Part shown: piece after piece, positions 27,209 to 35,327 of the stretch
Position numbering within the stretch: position 1 is the first letter of the stretch
How the letters are laid out: each line of letters opens with the position of its first letter
NCBI GenBank assembly: GCA_028702695.1
Contig: JAQVOH010000012.1
Location: forward strand, 1-40,912
Reading direction: 5' to 3'
Length of the DNA: 40,912 nucleotides
From: Desulfotomaculaceae bacterium
GTDB taxonomy: Bacteria; Bacillota; Desulfotomaculia; Desulfotomaculales; Pelotomaculaceae
The notes under the pieces: model-generated
Told to the model about the DNA's origin: nothing
The model's input: only the letters and a program-made list of their open reading frames with translations
Database searches by the model: none
Program-made: the position numbers and the translations under genes

Positions 27209-28624
27209 TTGCATATAGACAAGGAGCACCCTGCTCAAAAACTTGCTTACAGCAGGCAGAATGCCTGGGAAAGGATGTCTAATCAGGAAAAAGTTCTGAC
27301 CATGGGCTTCTGTGAAGACTATAAGAATTATCTGAACGCCGGTAAAACAGAAAGAGAAGCGGTTGAGGTGACTGTTGCTCAACTGCGGGGCGCTGGCTTT
27401 CTGCCCCTAGAGGAAATTGGCCAATTAAAGGCAGGGGACAAAATATATGCAGTTAACCGTCAAAAGGCCCTGATCGCTGCAGCCATTGGCAGCAAACCAC
27501 TGGAATCCGGCCTGAACCTGGTGGGGGCGCATGTGGACAGTCCGCGATTGGATCTCAAACCGCAGCCCCTGTTTGAGAAAGACGGTTTGGCTCTCTTTAA
27601 AACCCATTACTATGGTGGAATTAAAAAGTACCAGTGGCTGTCACTTCCCCTGGCCCTGCATGGGGTGGTCATCAAGGGCGACGGTACCGCCGTTCCTGTG
27701 GTAATTGGAGAGGCGCCTGGAGATCCTGTTTTTACTATTACAGATCTTTTGCCTCACCTGGCCAAGGATCAGATGGATAAAAAAATGATTGATGCCGTGC
27801 CTGGTGAAAGCTTGAATGTCCTGGCCGCAGGCATGCCTCTGGGTGGAACAGAGCTGGAAGAACGTTTTAAACTATATGTCCTCGAATACCTCTATCGCAT
27901 ATACGGGATTAACGAAGAGGACCTGATCAGCGCTGAACTCGAACTTGTCCCGGCCTGGTTGGCCAGAGACACCGGTTTGGATAGGAGTTTCGTCGCCGCT
28001 TACGGTCAGGACGACCGCGTGTGTGCTTACACCGCCTTGCGGGCTATCATTGATACACCAAGCCCTGCACGGACATCAATGCTGTTGCTGACCGATAAGG
28101 AAGAAATCGGCTCTCTTGGCAATACCGGGATGAATTCGGCCTTTTTCAAGCACACAGTTGCGGAAATCGCCTCGCGCTGCACAACACCTTACAGCGAGCT
28201 CCTTCTGCGGCGTGTACTTGCTAGATCCTTTGCCCTTTCTGCCGACGTGAATGTAGGTTTGGACCCCAATTTCGGGGATGTTGTGGAGAAAATGAACACC
28301 GCCCACCTGGGCTGTGGTGTTGTCTTAACCAAATATACGGGAAGCCGCGGCAAATCTTCTTCCTCCGATGCCCACGCTGAAGTGGTGGCCACGATAAGGA
28401 GGCTGTTTAACAGCGTCGGGGTAACCTGGCAGACTGGAGAACTTGGTAAGGTCGACCAGGGCGGGGGCGGAACCATCGCCCACTTCCTGGCAGAGCACGG
28501 CATGGATGTCCTGGACTGCGGAGTGCCACTGCTGGGTATGCATTCGCCCCTTGAGGTGGCCAGCAAGGCGGATATCTACATGGCCTACCGGGGCTACCGG
28601 GCTTTTTTAGCGGGCTTACACTGA
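27209..28624 (+). CDS. M18 family aminopeptidase (ApeA-like)
   Basis: A dinuclear zinc aminopeptidase of family M18, expected to remove N-terminal residues from peptides in the cytoplasm. Metal and catalytic motifs are VGAHVDSPRLDLKP (His/Asp), DKEEIGSLG (catalytic Glu and metal Glu) and the C-terminal LGMHSPLEV (His). SRQNAWERM, near the N-terminus, is also typical. The frame opens at 27158, but those 17 codons are the 3' hairpin of the structured RNA. The TTG at 27209, six bases after CAGGAG, is the likely start, giving 471 residues. DUF951 follows by about 40 bp. Confidence 0.93.
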   Translation: MHIDKEHPAQKLAYSRQNAWERMSNQEKVLTMGFCEDYKNYLNAGKTEREAVEVTVAQLRGAGFLPLEEIGQLKAGDKIYAVNRQKALIAAAIGSKPLESGLNLVGAHVDSPRLDLKPQPLFEKDGLALFKTHYYGGIKKYQWLSLPLALHGVVIKGDGTAVPVVIGEAPGDPVFTITDLLPHLAKDQMDKKMIDAVPGESLNVLAAGMPLGGTELEERFKLYVLEYLYRIYGINEEDLISAELELVPAWLARDTGLDRSFVAAYGQDDRVCAYTALRAIIDTPSPARTSMLLLTDKEEIGSLGNTGMNSAFFKHTVAEIASRCTTPYSELLLRRVLARSFALSADVNVGLDPNFGDVVEKMNTAHLGCGVVLTKYTGSRGKSSSSDAHAEVVATIRRLFNSVGVTWQTGELGKVDQGGGGTIAHFLAEHGMDVLDCGVPLLGMHSPLEVASKADIYMAYRGYRAFLAGLH

Positions 28625-28663
28625 CAAGCTAAGAAGGCCACTGTCTGTGAGGAGGGCGAGTAT

Positions 28664-28870
28664 TTGCAGAAGTATACTGTCGGGGACGTGGTCAGAACAA
28701 GAAAAACCCACCCTTGTGGCGGCGACCTGTGGGAAGTCATTCGCACTGGTGTGGATTTTCGGATTAAATGCCTGAAGTGCGGGCGGGTTTTACTGCTGCC
28801 GCGGCCTAAATTTGAGAAAACGGTGAAAATGGTAGTCCAACAGGCAGCACCACCAGAGCAGCTAACCTGA
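28664..28870 (+). CDS. DUF951 family protein
   Basis: A 68-residue protein of the DUF951 family that commonly sits just upstream of rpsF in Clostridia. Family motifs: YTVGDVVRTRKTHPCGGDLWEVIRTGVDFRIKC. HPCGG and KCLKCGR may form a small metal site. A TTG start lies seven bases past GAGGAGGG. Function unknown. Confidence 0.92.
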   Translation: MQKYTVGDVVRTRKTHPCGGDLWEVIRTGVDFRIKCLKCGRVLLLPRPKFEKTVKMVVQQAAPPEQLT

Positions 28871-28918
28871 AAACGAAAGTTTGACATATGAAAATACTCC
28901 TATAAATACAAAGAAAAG

Positions 28919-28955
28919 AAGTATAAGGATTGGTACAAATCCTTATACTTTGCAT
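28919..28955. terminator. Likely bidirectional terminator
   Basis: AAGTATAAGGATT pairs with AATCCTTATACTT (28938-28950) around GGTACA. TTTTTG follows on the plus strand, and a CTTTTCTTTG run follows on the minus strand. It separates DUF951 from the convergent CBM25 gene. Confidence 0.75.
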
Positions 28956-29025
28956 TTTTGTACGTTTGGAACCTCACCCACAACGCTGTTTTTATGCCTG
29001 ATGACGCCATGCGCGGCTTTTGGCA

Positions 29026-29352
29026 CTACACGGAAATTCTATAGGCCCAGTTTGTTCCGTTGTTATTGTCCCAGTGGTTGGAACTGTCTTTGAAACAAAA
29101 GTTCAACTGGTTGCCCTTCTCCATCCGGACAACCTTTTCCCAACCGCCGTTGCGTTGCTCCATCGGTTGGTCTAATGTTTCAACCCAATCCTGTTCTTTC
29201 CCGTATCCGTAGTGCAGGTAAACGTTGTTGGAACCCTGGTTGGCCAGCAGGCCATTGTAAAGTATGCTTACGTGCCGTCCATCTTCCGACAGAGGTTTAA
29301 CTTGTACGCCCTGGATGGAATAAGAGTAGGAAAACGGCTTTATTGAGCTCAC
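29026..29352 (-). CDS. Stand-alone CBM25-type carbohydrate-binding protein
   Basis: A 108-residue protein made of one starch-binding-type domain (CBM25). Marks are VYLHYGYGKEQDWVETLDQPM, GGWEKVV and FCFKDSSNHWDNNNGTNWAYRI; the WDNNNG stretch is the family signature. There is no signal peptide and no catalytic domain, so it probably acts in the cytoplasm. The frame opens at 29379, but GGGAGGTG sits right before the GTG at 29352 (MSSIKPFSYSYS). Its orientation opposes the surrounding genes. Role may relate to storage glucan; that is inference. Confidence 0.85.
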   Translation of the reverse strand: MSSIKPFSYSYSIQGVQVKPLSEDGRHVSILYNGLLANQGSNNVYLHYGYGKEQDWVETLDQPMEQRNGGWEKVVRMEKGNQLNFCFKDSSNHWDNNNGTNWAYRISV

Positions 29353-29444
29353 AAAAGCACCTCCCAATAGTTTAACCAACGTTATTGTGCGCCAAAAGCC
29401 TTAGTAATATAGCTGCTTGAAAGAGGACAAATTTACCATTATCC

Positions 29445-29473
29445 TTGTCAATTTTGAGTCCTTGTGCTATAAT
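29445..29473 (+). promoter_or_regulatory. rpsF operon promoter
   Basis: TTGTCA (29445-29450), 17-bp spacer, perfect TATAAT (29468-29473). It drives rpsF-ssb-rpsR and lies about 40 bp ahead of the S6:S18-type leader hairpin. Confidence 0.85.
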
Positions 29474-29512
29474 CGATAAGTCAAAATATACATTTTGATG
29501 TTCCACCCTGTT

Positions 29513-29536
29513 CTATCCTTGGGGTAGGACCGATAG
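29513..29536 (+). promoter_or_regulatory. S6:S18-binding leader hairpin (candidate)
   Basis: In the rpsF leader, CTAT pairs with ATAG and an inner CCT pairs with AGG around TGGGGT, leaving a 3' bulge ACCG. A hairpin with a CCG bulge is the known S6:S18 autoregulatory motif in rpsF leaders. The stems are short, so this rests on position and the CCG bulge. Confidence 0.55.
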
Positions 29537-29559
29537 TCCAAAGGGAGGAGGTGAATGGT

Positions 29560-29847
29560 TTGCGCAAGTATGAGGTAGTCTTTGTGCTTCGTCCGGATCT
29601 GGACGAGGAAAAAAACGCGGCAGTATTGGATAAATTCAAGTCTTTAATTGAAAGCCACGGTGGAGAGATTGCAAAACTCGACAAGTGGGGCAAGCGCAGG
29701 CTGGCTTACGAGGTGAAAGACTATAAAGAAGGCTTTTACGTCCTGGTCAAAATGAATGCTGAACCCACAGTGGCTGCAGAGCTTGATCGCGTTTTTAAGA
29801 TTACGGATGAAGTGCTGCGACATATCATCGTCCGGGAGGACGAGTAA
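29560..29847 (+). CDS. rpsF: Ribosomal protein bS6
   Basis: Small-subunit protein that pairs with S18. The opening [19 protein letters not shown] and the motif [20 protein letters not shown] are diagnostic. The frame opens at GTG 29551, but that GTG is part of the AGGAGGTG ribosome-binding site. The TTG at 29560, six bases on, gives a standard 95-residue S6. First gene of rpsF-ssb-rpsR. Confidence 0.97.
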   Translation: MRKYEVVFVLRPDLDEEKNAAVLDKFKSLIESHGGEIAKLDKWGKRRLAYEVKDYKEGFYVLVKMNAEPTVAAELDRVFKITDEVLRHIIVREDE

Positions 29848-29916
29848 GCTTCAGGTAGATAATAGCTACCTTTAGCGCTGACCGCTGTAAAAGGATAAAA
29901 TGAGGCGGTGAGAATA

Positions 29917-30330
29917 ATGCTGAACCGGATAATTCTAATAGGCCGGCTTACCAAAGATCCAGAACTTCGCTACACGCCAAACGGTGTGGCTGTGGCTAGG
30001 TTCACCCTGGCCGTGGACCGGCGTCAGGCCAAGGACCGGGAAAAAGAAGCCGATTTTATTGACATCGTGGTATGGCAGAAGCAGGCCGAAAACTGTGCCA
30101 ACTATATTGGCAAGGGGAGACTGGTGGCGGTCGAAGGTAGGTTACAGGTGCGTTCTTATGACGACAGCCAGGGCATACGACGCAAAGCCGCCGAGGTTGT
30201 TGCCGAGAATGTACGTTTTCTGGACCGCGCTAAGGAAGGTGGATCTTCCTACAACGCCGGCCATACCAACCATGCCGAAGGGGGCATGGGGAGCGAAATC
30301 AGTTTTAACGAAGATGATATACCGTTTTAA
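29917..30330 (+). CDS. ssb: Single-stranded DNA-binding protein
   Basis: SSB coats single-stranded DNA as a tetramer. The 137-residue product has the OB-fold ([51 protein letters not shown]), a short disordered linker, and the acidic tip EDDIPF that binds partner proteins. A GTG at 29908 is in frame but lies inside the box AGGCGGTGA, so the ATG at 29917 is preferred. It sits between rpsF and rpsR. Confidence 0.96.
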   Translation: MLNRIILIGRLTKDPELRYTPNGVAVARFTLAVDRRQAKDREKEADFIDIVVWQKQAENCANYIGKGRLVAVEGRLQVRSYDDSQGIRRKAAEVVAENVRFLDRAKEGGSSYNAGHTNHAEGGMGSEISFNEDDIPF

Positions 30331-30383
30331 TAAATGGCCGGTACCAGTTAGCGGACCGGTATGAGGAGGTGCGCGTAAACATC

Positions 30384-30614
30384 GTGAAACGTGAAAGAGG
30401 CCGCCGCGGCAAAAAGCGGATTTGCAGTTTTTGTGTGGATAAAATGGAAGCAATTGATTATAAGGACTTACCGCGCCTTAAGAAATATATCACTGAGCGG
30501 GGCAAAATTTTACCCCGTCGTATTTCAGGAAACTGCGCCGGACACCAGCGCATGCTGACCACAGCGATCAAGAGGGCTCGCAACATAGCGCTCCTGCCGT
30601 TTACAGCAGAATAG
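30384..30614 (+). CDS. rpsR: Ribosomal protein bS18
   Basis: The S6 partner in the 30S platform. [39 protein letters not shown] and the terminal [13 protein letters not shown] are diagnostic. Cys pairs (CSFC, then NCAGH) mark the zinc-binding form. The start is uncertain. GTG 30369 overlaps the GAGGAGGTG box, while GTG 30384 gives 76 residues ([12 protein letters not shown]) but is about 13 bases away. A non-standard start between them is possible. Confidence 0.94.
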   Translation: MKRERGRRGKKRICSFCVDKMEAIDYKDLPRLKKYITERGKILPRRISGNCAGHQRMLTTAIKRARNIALLPFTAE

Positions 30615-30622
30615 AAGCTACC

Positions 30623-30646
30623 GGGGAGGCCTAAGCCTCCCCTTTT
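30623..30646 (+). terminator. rho-independent terminator of rpsF-ssb-rpsR
   Basis: GGGGAGGC, loop CTAA, GCCTCCCC, followed by TTTTAT. Copy B of the three-hairpin repeat starts immediately downstream of it. Confidence 0.93.
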
Positions 30647-30757
30647 ATCCAATTCTAAGACTCCCACTTCTATAAGTGGGAGTTCCGCTTTTTTGCTTCG
30701 GTGGGGGTAGAGTCCCCCACCGAAGTCTCGATGTCCAGCTTTAGCTGGACGAGTTCA
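30643..30757 (+). repeat. Three-hairpin interspersed repeat, copy B (intact)
   Basis: Begins TTTTATCCAATTCTAAGACT. Stem-loop 1: ACTCCCACTT/AAGTGGGAGT. Stem-loop 2: CTTCGGTGGGGG/CCCCCACCGAAG around TAGAGT. Stem-loop 3: GTCCAGC/GCTGGAC around TTTA. Ends GAGTTCAC. All three stems are perfect. It lies right behind the rpsR terminator. Confidence 0.93.
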
Positions 30758-30967
30758 CACTTCGGAGGATAACCCGGGATATTACCCCAAAGGCTTTTAA
30801 ACAACAACATTGTAGTCTATGACCTCTTTTGAGAAATTATATTTAAAACCTCTAGGTCAATACATTTGGGGCAACAAATAACAGGGAAATCGGCCGTGCT
30901 TGGGGCAGGAAAAGAAATTACTCCTGCAGAATAGTTTAAAGGTCAAGTCTACCGAAGGAGGATAACC

Positions 30968-31285
30968 ATGTTACCCCGCAGCCAGGAGGGCGGTATTGCC
31001 AAAAATATTAAAATAATCGAGTGGTTAAAGGCCGATTTGGTCACCTCTGTTTCGGCGCTTTTTAAGGCCATGCTTAGAAACAACGAGGAGTTAATCCTGG
31101 ACGCACTGGCCAGCTTGAATATAACCTGCTATGTATTGGGCCGGCGGTTGGGCATTAATTTTGCCCGCCTAGACTTGAAAGTGGAAGCAAAACTGCGCAA
31201 GGGTATCGACCAGGAGCATGAGGTTGAAAAATGGTACGCCGACCTCTCGGATCTGTTAAATTACCTGGCCGAAAAAAAGAGGTGA
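30968..31285 (+). CDS. MazG-like family protein
   Basis: A 105-residue helical protein of the MazG-like family (PF12643) that sits upstream of yybS-type genes in Clostridia. Landmarks: IAKNIKIIEWLKADLVTSVSALFKAM and DALASLNITCYVLGRRLGINFARLD. The catalytic EExxE of true MazG is not evident, so pyrophosphatase activity is doubtful. ATG follows GAAGGAGGATAACC. Its stop overlaps the ribosome-binding site of the next gene. Confidence 0.85.
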   Translation: MLPRSQEGGIAKNIKIIEWLKADLVTSVSALFKAMLRNNEELILDALASLNITCYVLGRRLGINFARLDLKVEAKLRKGIDQEHEVEKWYADLSDLLNYLAEKKR

Positions 31286-31289
31286 TTCT

Positions 31290-32255
31290 TTGCTGACCGG
31301 CAATAAGCCCAGGGCCTTGTCGGAATGGGCTTTTTTTACATCTCTGGCGATCTTGTTTGTTCTGGCTGGTCTTTATGTCCCGTTTCTCGGTCTTCTGGCC
31401 ACAGTAGTTTTTCCCCTGCCGTTGATACTTTTGGTTTTACGGCTTGACACTCGCTACGCTGGTCTAAGCCTAGTGGTGGCTGGAACCTGCCTGTTTATTT
31501 TGCTCCCTGGCCAGACCCCGTCCCTACTGATGCTCTTACCGGTAGGTTTTCTGGGCATTTTATACGGATTGCTGTTTAAAAATCAGGTATCCCCCGGTGC
31601 CAGTATTTTGTCCGGACTGGCCGGGGCTACTCTTCTCACGCTCCTTTCAGCCCTGCTAATAGATATTCTTGCAGGCATAAAGCTGTTTGCCCTGGACCAG
31701 GACAGCCGCTTGTTTGTCGAGCAGTGGCTGGCAACGAACAGTGGTGTAGGTGTCTTCAGCGACTTGCCCCCGGAGTTGCAGGGAAATTTGAATCAGAACG
31801 TCACCAGCCTTTATGAACTATTCATCCCGGGTCAGTATATTGTAGCGTCGGCTGCTGCCGCCGTTTTATCTTATTTTGCGGCCAGAATAGTGCTCAAGCG
31901 GATGCAGTTTGAGTTGCCACCGGTTCCCGCTTTCAGTAGGGTGCTGTGCCCCTGGTACATCGTCTGGGGTCTTATTGTAGGACTAAGTATGACCTTGGTG
32001 GGTGATTATTTATCAATACCGCTGGTGGGGATAATAGGAAAGAACATGCTATTTGTCTTGTTTTATTTCCATCTGGTGTTGGGTATCTCTGTTGCAATGT
32101 ATTTTTTTCGCAGCGTCAAATTGGCCAGGGCCTTCAAATTAGCGCTTTTGGCGCTGGGCTTAGTCTACCTGCCTTTCAGTATTTCTATTTTTTTGATGTT
32201 GGGAGTGGTCGACCCCCTGATTAACATGCGCAAGTTGCCAGAAGCGAAGGAATAA
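31290..32255 (+). CDS. DUF2232 (YybS-like) membrane protein
   Basis: A 321-residue protein with about eight hydrophobic segments, matching DUF2232/YybS, which belongs to the rpsF-rplI neighbourhood and resembles energy-coupling transporter membrane subunits. It opens with a polar tail (LTGNKPRALSEWAFFTSLAIL), and the C-terminal VDPLINMRKL is typical. The TTG start lies just past AGAGGTGATTC, overlapping the MazG-like stop region. The gene gdpP, normally next, is missing; the next feature is the second structured RNA. Confidence 0.88.
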   Translation: MLTGNKPRALSEWAFFTSLAILFVLAGLYVPFLGLLATVVFPLPLILLVLRLDTRYAGLSLVVAGTCLFILLPGQTPSLLMLLPVGFLGILYGLLFKNQVSPGASILSGLAGATLLTLLSALLIDILAGIKLFALDQDSRLFVEQWLATNSGVGVFSDLPPELQGNLNQNVTSLYELFIPGQYIVASAAAAVLSYFAARIVLKRMQFELPPVPAFSRVLCPWYIVWGLIVGLSMTLVGDYLSIPLVGIIGKNMLFVLFYFHLVLGISVAMYFFRSVKLARAFKLALLALGLVYLPFSISIFLMLGVVDPLINMRKLPEAKE

Positions 32256-32357
32256 TCCTGGATAAATTGAGAGAAGACGAACAAAAACCGTTGATTGGCA
32301 CACTTGTTTCCTGCCAGTGCGCTAACAGAAGGTGTGTAACGGTGTATGAATACTTAT

Positions 32358-32658
32358 TAAATATAAGTGAAAGGAAAAAGGTTTCTGAGTAGTCACTTCC
32401 GATGATGCGCCGCCAAGACACACATGCAAGTCGGGCGCGGAGGCCTGAACAACTGGGGCGGTGGGTAACACCTCCTTCCGGGCAGGACGGATACTATAAA
32501 AAAGCAACGGCGGCATATGCCACCCGGAATGCAAGCGAAAGCTTGCAGCTTACGTAGTTGAATTCGGTAAAACTGCCTCCTGATTAGTAATAGGAGATAG
32601 TTAATAAATCTGGATTATTTTAAAATAAATCGGATTTGTTTGGCTTTCGGAAACCAGG
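32358..32658 (+). ncRNA. Structured RNA, copy 2 (HEARO/OMEGA-like or cis-regulatory), upstream of rplI
   Basis: Sister of 26942-27200, with about 40 extra bases mainly in two loops. Matching helices with changed base pairs: GCGCC/GGCGC (32407/32438; U-G in copy 1), TTCCGGG/CCCGGAA (32476/32529; one pair G-U in copy 1), GCAAGC GAAA GCTTGC (32531/32546). A distal AT-rich hairpin (about 32607-32636) differs in sequence yet folds at the same place. CTCCT (32577-32581) can pair with AGGAG (32592-32596). The 3' end CGGAAACCAGG lies ten bases from the rplI ATG. Confidence 0.75.
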
Positions 32659-32667
32659 TAATTGGAT

Positions 32668-33120
32668 ATGAAAGTGATATTGCTAAAAGATGTACCAGGT
32701 AAGGGCAAGCGGGGGGACGTAATCAACGCCGCAGAAGGCTATGCCCGTAACTACCTGCTGCCGCGCAACCTGGCCAGCGAGGCTTCCCAGGGAAAAATGA
32801 AGGAGCTGGCTGAGCGACAGCAGGCAAATGAGTTAAAAGGGGAAAAAGTAAAGCAGACAGCTGAAGAACTGGCAGCTCGCCTGGAAAAGATCACAGTAGT
32901 TGTGCAGACAAAAGCCGGTGAGGGGGGCAAGCTCTTCGGTTCTGTCAACAACAAGGATGTATGCGACGCCATGGTCTTACAACATCGGATCCAGCTTGAT
33001 AAAAAAAAGGTTATCCTGAAAGAGCCCATCAAGCAGCTCGGAGAGTATTCTGTGGTGGCCAAATTACACCCGGATGTACATGCCGAGATCAAGGTCAGGG
33101 TGGTTGGAGATCAGGTGTGA
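32668..33120 (+). CDS. rplI: Ribosomal protein bL9
   Basis: Large-subunit protein with two globular ends joined by a long helix. The N-terminal MKVILLKDVPGKGKRGDVIN and GYARNYLLPRNLA are diagnostic. The middle helix (KMKELAERQQANELKGEKV) and the C-terminal domain (GKLFGSVNNKDVCDAM) complete the normal 150 residues. A TTG at 32662 is in frame, but the ATG at 32668 gives the canonical start. The ribosome-binding site is weak: only CCAGG of the structured RNA's 3' end. Confidence 0.97.
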   Translation: MKVILLKDVPGKGKRGDVINAAEGYARNYLLPRNLASEASQGKMKELAERQQANELKGEKVKQTAEELAARLEKITVVVQTKAGEGGKLFGSVNNKDVCDAMVLQHRIQLDKKKVILKEPIKQLGEYSVVAKLHPDVHAEIKVRVVGDQV

Positions 33121-33220
33121 TTAACCACCTTCACCCGCTCCGATGGGGTCGGTTCGGTCTTTTTGTGACCATTTGCCAGTAAAACCGAATTTTTCAGGGT
33201 AGCACTGAAAGGAGCCCAAC

Positions 33221-35161
33221 ATGAAAGTCTTCCTCGAAAAGTTTATTGGAGGCAATAAAAGCGAAACTTCCGCTAAACTTAAAGGCAATGAGCAAATTAC
33301 GCGTCAGGTTACGGCTATGTTTGGCCTACTGTCCGACTTGTACGGTTCAGACAAGCTGGTACTAAGGGCCGGCAAGTTGGATGCCCTACAGTTTATGCGC
33401 TCCGAAAAGCTGGAGGAGAGGGTGCTAGCCCTCCAGAAGTTGGTTTTCGAGGACCCGACCTTTAAGACCCCGCCCGAGCAGGAAGCCATCCCGGGCATCT
33501 TGGAAGAGATAGAAGAAGAGATTGCCGATAATATCGCCCGGCGCACGGTCGAAGACCAGCTGGAAAAGAAAATTAACGAAAAGCTGCAACAGCGCCACGA
33601 GGAGTATGTCAAAGAAATAAAAATGCAGGTTATCAAGGAGAACGCTGGGCCGGAAAACGCCCACACCTTAAAGAAGCTGGCGCTCCTGGAAAAGATGGAG
33701 CAAAAAAAGCTAACTACCTCCGCTATGGAGTTCCTGCGCCCGGCTTCATTTGAAGAAATCGTGGGTCAGTCGCGCGCGATTAATGCCTTGTTGGCCAGGC
33801 TAGCCTCTCCCTATCCACAGCATGTTATCCTTTATGGCCCGCCGGGCGTAGGTAAAACAACTGCAGCCAGGCTGGCCCTGGAAGTGGCTAAAACGGCTAA
33901 AGGGACACCCTTTGCCAGGGAAGCTAACTTTGTTGAGGTAAATGGCGCCACCTTGCGCTGGGATCCCCGTGAGACCACCAACCCGCTCTTGGGCTCCGTG
34001 CACGACCCTATTTACCAGGGCGCCAAGCGGGATCTGGCTGAGACGGGTGTGCCGGAACCCAAACTGGGCTTGGTCTCCGATGCCCACGGCGGTGTGCTGT
34101 TCATTGACGAAATCGGTGAAATGGACCCCTTGTTACAGAATAAGCTTTTAAAAGTGTTGGAGGACAAAAGGGTCTTTTTTGACTCCTCCTATTACGACCC
34201 GCATGAACCTAACGTTCCACAGTATATCAAAAAGATTTTTGATGAGGGCGCCCCAGCGGACTTTATCTTAATCGGGGCAACCACCCGCGAGCCTGAAGAT
34301 ATTAACCCAGCCATCCGCTCGCGTTGCGCCGAAATCTTCTTCGAGCCGCTTACACCTAAAGACATCCAGGCCATTTTAAAACAGGCTGCTGGAAAGCTGG
34401 GCGTGGTATTTGATAACAGAGTGGCCGAGGCCATCAGTGAATATACCATTGAGGGCCGCAAGGCTATCAGCATCCTGGCAGATGCCTACGGATTGGCCTG
34501 CTACCGTGATAACACGCTTGAAGGGCGTCCCGCGATAACCCTTGAGGATGTCCTGGAAGTGGCTCAGGTAAGCCGCCTCAGCCCCTATGTAACCTGCAAG
34601 GTTTCCGGTCGGCGGGAAGTAGGGAAGATCTTTGCGCTGGGCGTGATGGGTTACCTGGGATCAGTTTTAGAACTCGAAGCAGTGGCTTTCCCCGCCCGAA
34701 GTCAGGGACAGGGGACCATCCGCTTTAACGATACCGCCGGCAGTATGGCCAAAGACTCCGTGTTCAATGCTGCCTCCGTAATACGCAAACTGACCGGCGA
34801 AGACCTCAGCAATTACGACCTGCACGTTAATGTGGTAGGTGGAGGCAGAATAGACGGACCTTCAGCAGGGGTAGCCATTTTTCTGGCGGCCTTAAGTGCC
34901 ATCCAGGGGCGCCCCATTCCTCAGGATATAGCCGTCACCGGAGAGGTATCCATCCAGGGCAAGGTTTGCGCGGTCGGCGGGGTATGCGAAAAAATATATG
35001 GTGCCAGGCAGTCCGGTATTAAAACCATCCTGCTGCCGGCTGAGAATGAAAATGACGTGCCCACCGAGATAAAGGGTATCCAGGTGGTGCTGGTGCACAC
35101 TGTTGAAGAAATAATAAGGCACGTATTTCCATCCACAGATGTTGATGAACTAGTCAGTTAA
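33221..35161 (+). CDS. lonC: Lon-family ATP-dependent protease (LonC type)
   Basis: A 646-residue Lon-family protease of the sporulation-associated group found between rplI and dnaB. The N-terminal 170 residues are helical and charged rather than a classic Lon N-domain. The AAA+ core has Walker A GPPGVGKTTAAR (about residue 206) and Walker B VLFIDEIGEMD (about 291). The protease domain has Ser in DGPSAGVAIF (about 548) and Lys in GGVCEKIYGAR (about 591), 43 residues apart as in the E. coli dyad, so it should be active. ATG follows GAAAGGAG. Forespore expression, as for B. subtilis LonB, is only a guess. Confidence 0.9.
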   Translation: MKVFLEKFIGGNKSETSAKLKGNEQITRQVTAMFGLLSDLYGSDKLVLRAGKLDALQFMRSEKLEERVLALQKLVFEDPTFKTPPEQEAIPGILEEIEEEIADNIARRTVEDQLEKKINEKLQQRHEEYVKEIKMQVIKENAGPENAHTLKKLALLEKMEQKKLTTSAMEFLRPASFEEIVGQSRAINALLARLASPYPQHVILYGPPGVGKTTAARLALEVAKTAKGTPFAREANFVEVNGATLRWDPRETTNPLLGSVHDPIYQGAKRDLAETGVPEPKLGLVSDAHGGVLFIDEIGEMDPLLQNKLLKVLEDKRVFFDSSYYDPHEPNVPQYIKKIFDEGAPADFILIGATTREPEDINPAIRSRCAEIFFEPLTPKDIQAILKQAAGKLGVVFDNRVAEAISEYTIEGRKAISILADAYGLACYRDNTLEGRPAITLEDVLEVAQVSRLSPYVTCKVSGRREVGKIFALGVMGYLGSVLELEAVAFPARSQGQGTIRFNDTAGSMAKDSVFNAASVIRKLTGEDLSNYDLHVNVVGGGRIDGPSAGVAIFLAALSAIQGRPIPQDIAVTGEVSIQGKVCAVGGVCEKIYGARQSGIKTILLPAENENDVPTEIKGIQVVLVHTVEEIIRHVFPSTDVDELVS

Positions 35162-35327
35162 TGTCTTGATGATTTATTGAAACATAAATTTTGATAAAAA
35201 AGCCCATTTATGTTGGAACACACCACTTCTGGGTAATGTCCCAGCCAAATGCTCCCAACTTTCAGGTTTTAACAAATGAGTCTTGACCGGGGCTTTTGTG
35301 TCGGTGCTCTTGTAAAAGGAGATCGTT

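Noticed and set aside
30384-30400. Second parS-like site (CGTGAAACGTGAAAG)
   Set aside because: It is not palindromic and lies in the rpsR coding start.
26942-32658. RNase P RNA, tmRNA, 6S or SRP RNA
   Set aside because: The signature segments of these RNAs are not seen, and two copies upstream of ORFs would be unusual.
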